Shown one piece after another: positions 58,828 to 63,946 of a stretch of 63,946 nt of DNA. Each line of letters opens with the position of its first letter. Position 1 is the first letter of the stretch. The position numbers and the translations under genes are program-made. The DNA comes from an uncultured Hungatella sp. Lineage in GTDB: Bacteria > Bacillota > Clostridia > Lachnospirales > Lachnospiraceae. Below the pieces are notes generated by a model. The model was not told the DNA's origin. It saw only the letters and a program-made list of their open reading frames with translations, and made no database searches. The stretch lies in NCBI GenBank assembly GCA_910577935.1, contig CAJTOT010000021.1:1-63946 (forward strand), in the 5' to 3' direction.

Positions 58828-59420
58828 CTATTCCACCCAAACTCCATCCTTGTTTACACGGTACTCCCCGATCTGGGTATTTACCAGCAAAGCGCCCTGG
58901 GTTCCGTCCGCCTGTTCATTGAGGTAATACCATTTGCCGTCGATCAACTGCCAGCCTGTTATTCCATTGTAGGCGATCAGCCCCCAACCGTTTATAAACC
59001 AGGTATTGTCAGATCTTTGACATTTCCATCCTGTCTCATCCTTCACCCATGTATTATCAGATGAGGCATTTCCTGAAGGTGATGTGCCAGATTTAGAACT
59101 GCCAGGTCCTGAGCTGGAACCGCCTCCGCCTGAACCGAAACTGCCGCTTCCGCTCCCCGTGCCTGTGCCAGAGCCGGTTTTCCCTTTCTTGAATATATCG
59201 CCCATAATTTCAATTTCTATGTATCTTCCTGAAAAATCCGCAATCTTCTCATAATATTCATGTTCAACAAGTTCTTCCCCGTTCAGCCACAGCGCAGCGA
59301 ACTCGCTGGGATTGCCGTCAGAGATCAGTAACTGGCTCTTATTTTCTGTAACCTCATAACCGCTGTCAGTCTTATCACCGAAAACGTGACAATTCTTTTT
59401 TTAGATTTCTCGTCCCTCAT
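58828..59420 (-). pseudogene. Cell-wall-binding-repeat protein split by a frameshift in a 7-A tract
   Basis: An ATG at 59420 with AGAGGAAA before it opens MRDEKSKK, then enters an A7 run (59396-59402). With eight A's the frame continues as KNCHVFGDKTDSGYEV and on through about 65 residues into the open frame that starts MGDIFKKGKTG at 59205. This gives a protein of about 197 residues: an N-terminal beta-rich domain, a Gly/Ser linker, and cell-wall-binding repeats (GWGLIAYNGITGWQLIDGKWYYLNE). Without slippage only the ATG at 59205 gives a 125-residue product. There is no signal peptide. It starts 8 bp after the KAP NTPase gene. Confidence 0.65.
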
Positions 59421-59427
59421 TTTCCTC

Positions 59428-61503
59428 TCAGCCCTTAAACGCCGCATATTTTAACAGATCTTCAATCATCTGCTTTCCTCCTGGGATTATCTTTTCAAGA
59501 CTCTCTCTGTTGCTTGCCAGGCATTTTGCAAAATCAATCAGTGCATCCGCCTGCTCCTCACAGTGGATAGTAAAGCTGCATTCGGCATACCGTTTCAGCT
59601 TCCCGCCCTCCGTAATTTCCTTAAATTCATTCCTGTCTTTAAACAGACTGGCTCCATATCTGTCCTGCAGAAGCTTTAACTGATCCCGCACCTCCGCAAC
59701 CAGCTCCTTCAGCCCATCGAGGAACAGAGTTCCCTGCTGATAATACATCAGCATATCAATCCTCACATCAAGCATCTTCCCCCCATAACCGGGGTGAAGA
59801 ATATGAAAATATATCTCTTCCCCGCCGTTCCTGTTATGATACATAGAAAAGGTATAGTCTGTCTTGGAGGTATTGGCTTCAATCTTAAAATCTTTCTCCA
59901 AAGCCGTGCGGATTTTTTTAAACAGCCAGAAGTTTTCCACCTGCATATCGGCATGATAATATTGTTTCATTTCCTCCTGGTCATTGACCATGAAAGAATT
60001 CAAAACCTCCGGATATACATGAAGCTCCTCCAGCTTCCGATAAACCGGGACCCGATTTCCCAAAGTAATCTGCAGCTCACACCACTGTGCCAGGGACTCC
60101 AGGGTCTCCTGTCCCTTCCCCTGCGCCGGAGTTTCTGCTGCCGGCGCTGCCTCTGCCGTCTTTGCCTCCCACGTCCTGTCAACCGAATCACCCAGTACCA
60201 GAATCTTTAAGAGCACCTCATAAGCCTTTGTCTGACTTCTATACCCCTCTTCCTTCATAAGCTTGTCCACAAATCTCTGGCCGAACCTTAAAAAAGAAGC
60301 AATCAGCTGAAAATATGTGACAACAGAGTCGCCTGCCGGACCGGAAGGGCCTCCCAGTTTGACAATTCCCTGCACTAGTTTTTCCGGGTCCACTCCCGCG
60401 TCAACCGGAAGGGCCAGTAAGTTGCGCAAAGAGGTTTCCGAAAGATCACGCAAAATAAAATCATACACTGGCTCGTACCGCATCTGAATGCAGGACAGAG
60501 CCAGCAAAATCTTCCTGCTCTGAAACTGCAGATTGGGTATACCCTTATAAATCCCTTTGCTGGATGCTACCTTATCCGTAAGCAGGAAAGAGTTCACCAC
60601 CCGCTTGATGCTTCGCGGATTTCCGTCTGCCGCCACACGAATCAGCTCCACACATTCCTGTCTCTCCTCCTCGTCCATATCCTCTTTTAGGAAATCCAAC
60701 AAGCTGATTACCATATGGTCCAGTTTATAATAGGCCACCGGCATCTTAAAGGGAAGCTGAATCATCTTGTCAAAAAAGCTCTGTGCCTTCTCGTCGCTGA
60801 TATCTCTTCCATATTTTTCACGGATTCCCTGAAATACCACGGAGGTATCGATAGCCAGCACGAATACGCAGTTCTCACAATCTACAAACAGTTTCAAAAT
60901 CTCCAGAAGTTCTACTGCCCTGACCGGCTGAAGGCGGTCCAGATCATCAATAAAAATCACCACCCGGCAGTTTTTTTCTCTTGCAGTCGCCGATATCAGC
61001 TGCTGGAAAGAGGTTTTTAAATCCAGAACCTCTTCCGCCAGGCTAACCTCGCTTTCTTTATTCAGATAGGAAGCGGCCACGTCTCCTATAGGCTCCCCCA
61101 TATAAGTCTTTACCAGTCCTATGGCCGTATCGCGACTGAGTCTTCCCAAAGTCCTCGTAACGGTTTTCAGAGCGAAAGCCTTCTCCGCCGAATCCTGTTC
61201 CATGTTCTCTTTCAATTTTTTCACAAGGTGCTGTAAAAATGTAACTGCCAGACGCTCGTCCATGTTAAACTGAGAAAACTGCCAGGTATTGAACCAGATA
61301 TCAAGGATTCCTCCGTCCTGTCTCAGTTTATCCCTCACCATGTTCATCATGCTGGTCTTTCCGCAGCCCCAGCTGCCCTGAACAGCCACAGTCATAGGTG
61401 TCTGGCATTCGCTGACAAAATCACTCAGACCTTCTATGTATGAACCGATCTGAAATTCGTCACTGCCAAGCTTCATAATCGGTGTATCTGTATTCCCTGC
61501 CAT
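59428..61503 (-). CDS. KAP-family P-loop NTPase
   Basis: The protein of 691 residues from the ATG at 61503 has a KAP NTPase domain: Walker A GSWGCGKTS near residue 45, DIWFNTWQFS after it, and Walker B VVIFIDDLDRLQP near 185, with ALDTSVVFQGI and SIKRVVNSF further on. The C-terminal 300 residues are not recognised. KAP NTPases are STAND-like switches, some membrane-linked and some associated with anti-phage loci. The start is uncertain: GGAGG lies directly against a TTG at 61536, too close to work well, and the ATG at 61503 lacks a well-spaced site. Neighbours are a 56-residue ORF and a cell-wall-binding gene. Confidence 0.85.
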   Translation of the reverse strand: MAGNTDTPIMKLGSDEFQIGSYIEGLSDFVSECQTPMTVAVQGSWGCGKTSMMNMVRDKLRQDGGILDIWFNTWQFSQFNMDERLAVTFLQHLVKKLKENMEQDSAEKAFALKTVTRTLGRLSRDTAIGLVKTYMGEPIGDVAASYLNKESEVSLAEEVLDLKTSFQQLISATAREKNCRVVIFIDDLDRLQPVRAVELLEILKLFVDCENCVFVLAIDTSVVFQGIREKYGRDISDEKAQSFFDKMIQLPFKMPVAYYKLDHMVISLLDFLKEDMDEEERQECVELIRVAADGNPRSIKRVVNSFLLTDKVASSKGIYKGIPNLQFQSRKILLALSCIQMRYEPVYDFILRDLSETSLRNLLALPVDAGVDPEKLVQGIVKLGGPSGPAGDSVVTYFQLIASFLRFGQRFVDKLMKEEGYRSQTKAYEVLLKILVLGDSVDRTWEAKTAEAAPAAETPAQGKGQETLESLAQWCELQITLGNRVPVYRKLEELHVYPEVLNSFMVNDQEEMKQYYHADMQVENFWLFKKIRTALEKDFKIEANTSKTDYTFSMYHNRNGGEEIYFHILHPGYGGKMLDVRIDMLMYYQQGTLFLDGLKELVAEVRDQLKLLQDRYGASLFKDRNEFKEITEGGKLKRYAECSFTIHCEEQADALIDFAKCLASNRESLEKIIPGGKQMIEDLLKYAAFKG

Positions 61504-61578
61504 GTTTTTATAGATAAAATCCCTCTCTATATACAACCTCCAAAAATATTTACATCAGTTTCCACAGGATAAAGACTA

Positions 61579-61749
61579 TCACCCCCTCCCCTCAGGCGGT
61601 TTCCTCGGCTGCCTGCCAATGTCTTTGTCTTTCAGCAGCAGGCAGTGAATCCATCCCTTCAGATAGAAATAATCTTCCGGGCTGTATACCCGAATTTCTT
61701 CCAGCTTTAATGCCGCATCCCTTACATCTTCTGCTTTCTGCTTATTCAT
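61579..61749 (-). CDS. Small 56-residue protein upstream of the KAP NTPase
   Basis: An ATG at 61747-61749 preceded by GAGGAGTGGGTAG opens a 56-codon frame: MNKQKAEDVRDAALKLEEIR, then YSPEDYFYLKGWIHCLLLKD and a basic, Pro-rich end. Composition (amphipathic helix, then aromatic helix) reads like a real small protein. It is 75 bp upstream of the KAP gene on the same strand and is likely co-transcribed. Function is unknown. Confidence 0.6.
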   Translation of the reverse strand: MNKQKAEDVRDAALKLEEIRVYSPEDYFYLKGWIHCLLLKDKDIGRQPRKPPEGRG

Positions 61750-61881
61750 CTACCCACTCCTCTCTCATCGCTTTCAATGAAAACATTATAATATTCTTAG
61801 AAAACAATGTCAACCATTTCTTCGGAGCTTTGCCCCAGCAGCCCAGACCGCCGAAAAGGTGCCAGTCTTCCATAATTGGTA

Positions 61882-62140
61882 GTGCATCCGCTGCCGGGCG
61901 CTGCAGGTTTACTTTGAAAAACCGCCGCCGATTAGGCGGCATGAATTCAGGTATGCCAAGTGCGCCCGCATGACTTTCATGGGTTGGTGGTGCGTCCGCT
62001 GCCGGGCGCATGGAGGTTTACTTTGAAAATCCCGCCGCCGAATAGGCGGCATGAATTCAGGTATGCCAAATGCGCCCGCCAGATTTTCATGGTTGGTGGC
62101 GCGTCCGCCCGCCGGGCGCATGAAGGTTTACTTTGAATTC
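61882..62140. repeat. 108-bp direct repeat, 2.4 copies, with internal hairpins
   Basis: Units start at 61882, 61990 and 62099 (the last is partial). Each holds GTGC(A/G)TCCG, GCCGGGCGC, GGTTTACTTTGAA, a GCCGCC-GGCGGC hairpin, then GCATGAATTCAGGTATGCC and TGCGCCCGC. Identity between the two full units is about 85-90%. The last partial unit runs into the promoter of the XRE gene and supplies its -35 region. No frame is conserved. Confidence 0.88.
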
Positions 62141-62155
62141 AATTTGTGATATAGT
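62127..62155 (+). promoter_or_regulatory. Promoter of the XRE regulator
   Basis: TTTACT (62127-62132), inside the last repeat unit, and TATAGT (62150-62155) are 17 bp apart, about 60 bp before the ATG at 62215. Confidence 0.6.
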
Positions 62156-62214
62156 GCTTTCATGGAAAATAATACCTGCTTGTGCCATGAAACACCCGCA
62201 GAATGGAGGAAATT

Positions 62215-62556
62215 ATGGATATCCATGAAAGGTTACGATATTTAAGAGAACAGCTCAATCTGACTACCCGCGCGTTCGGCGCCTCCATCAATATGTCCGG
62301 CGGCGCTATCACGAATATGGAGAAGGGCGTGCGAAATATTACCGAGCGCACAGTGCGGGACATCTGCCGGGAATACAACGTCAACCCCGACTGGCTGGCC
62401 AACGGCGCCGAACCGATGTTTGAGGATGTGACCAGCCAGCTGGACATTGACGAGGACGTAAAGCAGCTCGCCAGACAGTACAGCCTCCTCAGTGCCGACG
62501 ACCGGGAACTTGTGAAAAAAATCATCAACTCACTGGCAGAGAAGGTCAGACACTGA
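62215..62556 (+). CDS. XRE-family helix-turn-helix regulator
   Basis: The 113-residue protein has a Cro/CI-type HTH (RLRYLREQLNLTTRAFGASINMSGGAITNMEKGVRNITERTVRDICREYNVNPDWLANG, residues 5-63) and a helical dimerisation tail (DVKQLARQYSLLSADDRELVKKIINSLAEK). The ATG at 62215 is 5 bp after GGAGG. It is a typical small repressor of phage or mobile-element type. The repeats just upstream may be its binding sites. Confidence 0.9.
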   Translation: MDIHERLRYLREQLNLTTRAFGASINMSGGAITNMEKGVRNITERTVRDICREYNVNPDWLANGAEPMFEDVTSQLDIDEDVKQLARQYSLLSADDRELVKKIINSLAEKVRH

Positions 62557-63004
62557 CTGTCCCAGCAGCCAGCCGTCCTCCTCCTTCTGATGGCTCTCCG
62601 GCTTATATCCCCATATGCCCTGGGGGGTTAAAACCTTGTCCTCTTCCAGCCCCAGGGCCGCCATCATCTTTCTCAGATAGGAGTCGCTGGTCCGCTCTCT
62701 CGTCACCGTCTTCCCCCGCAGCCGGAAATAGTGCCTTCTCACATTTGTGTCATAGGTGGATATCTCCGGGTCCACCAGGATCTCAATCTTTCCAAGCGCC
62801 TCGGCCTCCCCCGTTCCCAAATCCGGAGAGCCATCCATCTTCTCCCACCGCTCCCTCTCATCTGCCTCGCGCCAGGCGCCTTCATACCACCCCATAATCG
62901 GAATTTTTTTCAGATAACCTCACGGTCCTGTCTCCCATTTCACACTTCCGCCCGTCTTTTGGGTCGTCTGTAAGCTGCCACCCTGAATATTCAAGTCCTG
63001 TCAT
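62530..63004 (-). pseudogene. Hypothetical gene split by a frameshift in a 7-A tract
   Basis: An ATG at 63004 behind GGGAGGGAAAC opens MTGLEYSGWQLTDDPKDGRK and reaches an A7 run (62904-62910), after which it stops quickly. Removing one A joins it to the open frame of 121 codons that ends at 62530 (IPIMGWYEGAWREADE, then ISTYDTNVRRHYFRLRGKTV), giving about 157 residues. The product is acidic and not recognised. Its end overlaps the end of the convergent XRE gene by 27 bp. It may be a real gene using slippage, a pseudogene, or a homopolymer error. Confidence 0.6.
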
Positions 63005-63262
63005 GTTTCCCTCCCGCCTCAACGGCTGTCACTGGTCTGTTTTCTTCCAGATGTCCGTTTGGCGCGGCATCTGAACCATTGCATGTTATGATGCCGGGGA
63101 CAAAAGTTTTTTGCCTTCTACTGTAATTATAGTAAATCCGCGCCTGGCAGCCAACCGTAAGGCAGTGTCAAAATGACAACTTTACATTTAGAAATCAATG
63201 TCTTCCCGGCAAACTTTCCATTTTCTCAGCTTTTGTCCTGTTCCCGGCGTCCAATTGCGCTC
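63005..63262. other. Intergenic region upstream of the second ABC-F gene
   Basis: These bases contain an AT-rich inverted repeat (ACTGTAATTATAGT near 63119-63132) that could be an operator, but no coding frame or known RNA is visible. The promoter for the next gene follows at 63263. Confidence 0.4.
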
Positions 63263-63291
63263 TTGTCTATTTTCCAAATGTCTGGTATAGT
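63263..63291 (+). promoter_or_regulatory. Promoter of the second ABC-F gene
   Basis: TTGTCT (63263-63268) and TATAGT (63286-63291) have a 17-bp spacer, about 70 bp before the ATG at 63360. The leader holds a CTGCTGCCAGC-rich stretch but no obvious terminator. Confidence 0.6.
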
Positions 63292-63359
63292 TAGAAGCAA
63301 CATCTCCGCTGCTGCCAGCGGGGCATCACCAAGATAAACAGCGCCATAAGGAGGATACT

Positions 63360-63946
63360 ATGATTCTGTCTTGCAGCCACGTCTCCAAGGCATTTGGAAC
63401 GGACGTGATACTGGATGATATTTCATTTCATATAGAAGATTACGAAAAAGCGGCGATTGTGGGCATCAACGGGGCGGGCAAGTCCACTCTGCTGAAAATT
63501 ATTGTGGGGGAGCTGGCCGCCGATGAGGGCGACACGGTTCTGTCCCGCGGAAAGACCCTGGGATATCTGGCCCAGCACCAGGATCTCACCAGCCACCGCA
63601 CCATCCACGAAGAGCTTCTGGAGGTAAAGCGGCCCCTCATTGACATGGAAGAGCGCATCCGGACTCTGGAGGTGGAGATGAAGCACGCCCAGGGACAGGA
63701 GTTGGAGCAGATGCTGGAGACTTACACCCGGTTGAATCACCAGTTTGAGCTGGAAAATGGCTACAGCTGCCAGAGCGAGATCATCGGAGTGCTCAAGGGC
63801 CTGGGATTCGCGGAGGAGGACTTCGGCCGGGAGATATCCACCCTGTCAGGGGGACAGAAGACCAGGGTGTCCCTGGGAAAGCTCCTCCTGTCCAGGCCGG
63901 ACATCATCCTCCTGGACGAGCCCACCAACCATCTGGACAAGGAGTC
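63360..63946 (+). CDS. ABC-F family ATPase, 3' end outside the window
   Basis: The ATG at 63360 follows AAGGAGGATACT and the frame is open to the end, giving 195 residues. Visible are Walker A GINGAGKST (about residues 36-44), signature LSGGQKTRVSLGKLLL and Walker B IILLDEPTNHLD. The first ABC domain is nearly complete and resembles YdiF/YfmR-type translation factors more than the Lsa branch at 7624, since the family-typical start ILSCSHVSKAFGTD is present. It is likely a housekeeping ribosome-associated ABC-F, but resistance types cannot be excluded without the rest. Confidence 0.9.
   Translation, partial: MILSCSHVSKAFGTDVILDDISFHIEDYEKAAIVGINGAGKSTLLKIIVGELAADEGDTVLSRGKTLGYLAQHQDLTSHRTIHEELLEVKRPLIDMEERIRTLEVEMKHAQGQELEQMLETYTRLNHQFELENGYSCQSEIIGVLKGLGFAEEDFGREISTLSGGQKTRVSLGKLLLSRPDIILLDEPTNHLDKE

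Noticed and set aside
58828..59205. Stand-alone 125-residue Gly/Ser-rich protein starting at 59205
   Set aside because: The coding signal continues upstream in the same frame to the A7 tract, so this ATG is probably internal to a longer, frameshifted gene.
61882..62140. CRISPR-like array
   Set aside because: Units are 108-109 bp and nearly identical along their whole length, with no short repeat/variable spacer pattern and no cas genes.

Overview
The window looks like chromosome of a gut Clostridia member, probably Lachnospiraceae of the Hungatella/Enterocloster kind. This is inferred from gene content, not from a marker gene: YtcQ-YteP-YtcP type sugar importer with a YesN-like sensor, the order rex-acpS-nnrD/E-alr-mazF, a SufC/SufB-only iron-sulfur pair, an LPXTG surface protein, a flagellin with a built-in protease, and GC-rich Firmicutes genes with strong AGGAGG ribosome binding sites. 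I see no tRNA, rRNA, CRISPR array, prophage or intact insertion sequence.

Layout. 1-5.3 kb (minus strand): YunG-like fragment, glyoxalase-fold protein, NUDIX hydrolase, PAT-like acetyltransferase, AbgA-like M20 amidohydrolase, LysM lipoprotein, zinc-ribbon protein. 5.4-7.2 kb: flagellinolysin-type flagellin behind a sigma-28-like promoter. 7.6-9.4 kb: Lsa-type ABC-F resistance ATPase with an attenuator-like leader carrying a three-codon upstream ORF. 9.6-29.7 kb: a glycosaminoglycan-type utilisation locus. Importer genes and an AraC-type sensor run leftward; three heparinase II/III-family lyases (one frameshifted), three Cys-type sulfatases, YesL, a GH88 unsaturated glucuronyl hydrolase and a DUF3604/PHP metalloprotein run rightward. 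None of the enzymes has a signal peptide, so sulfated oligosaccharides are probably imported first and degraded in the cytosol. 29.9-37.1 kb: a LacI repressor fused to a complete solute-binding-protein domain, followed by a strong promoter overlapped by palindromic operators, then a glycerophosphodiesterase and a three-gene ABC importer. 37.6-40.2 kb: HAD phosphatase and a subtilisin-like protease. 40.4-45.4 kb: a 1452-residue LPXTG adhesin behind a c-di-GMP-I-like riboswitch, preceded by a small conserved-looking gene. 45.8-56.7 kb: SufB/D-like and SufC, a DUF4349 lipoprotein, MATE exporter, CNNM/CBS protein, MazF, Alr, NAD(P)HX repair enzyme, AcpS and Rex. 57.2-63.9 kb: Uma2 nuclease, cell-wall-binding proteins, KAP NTPase, a small ORF, XRE regulator, a frameshifted hypothetical gene and the start of another ABC-F gene.

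Recurring oddities: 36-bp (12-codon) in-frame minisatellites in three unrelated enzymes (sulfatase, NnrD/E, AcpS); a miniature inverted-repeat element in three copies, two with target-duplication-like flanks; a 158-bp two-copy repeat carrying a short ORF; and two genes broken at A7 tracts. The most novel item to me is the LacI-SBP fusion and its operator-controlled phosphodiester/ABC cassette; DUF3604 inside a glycosaminoglycan locus is second.
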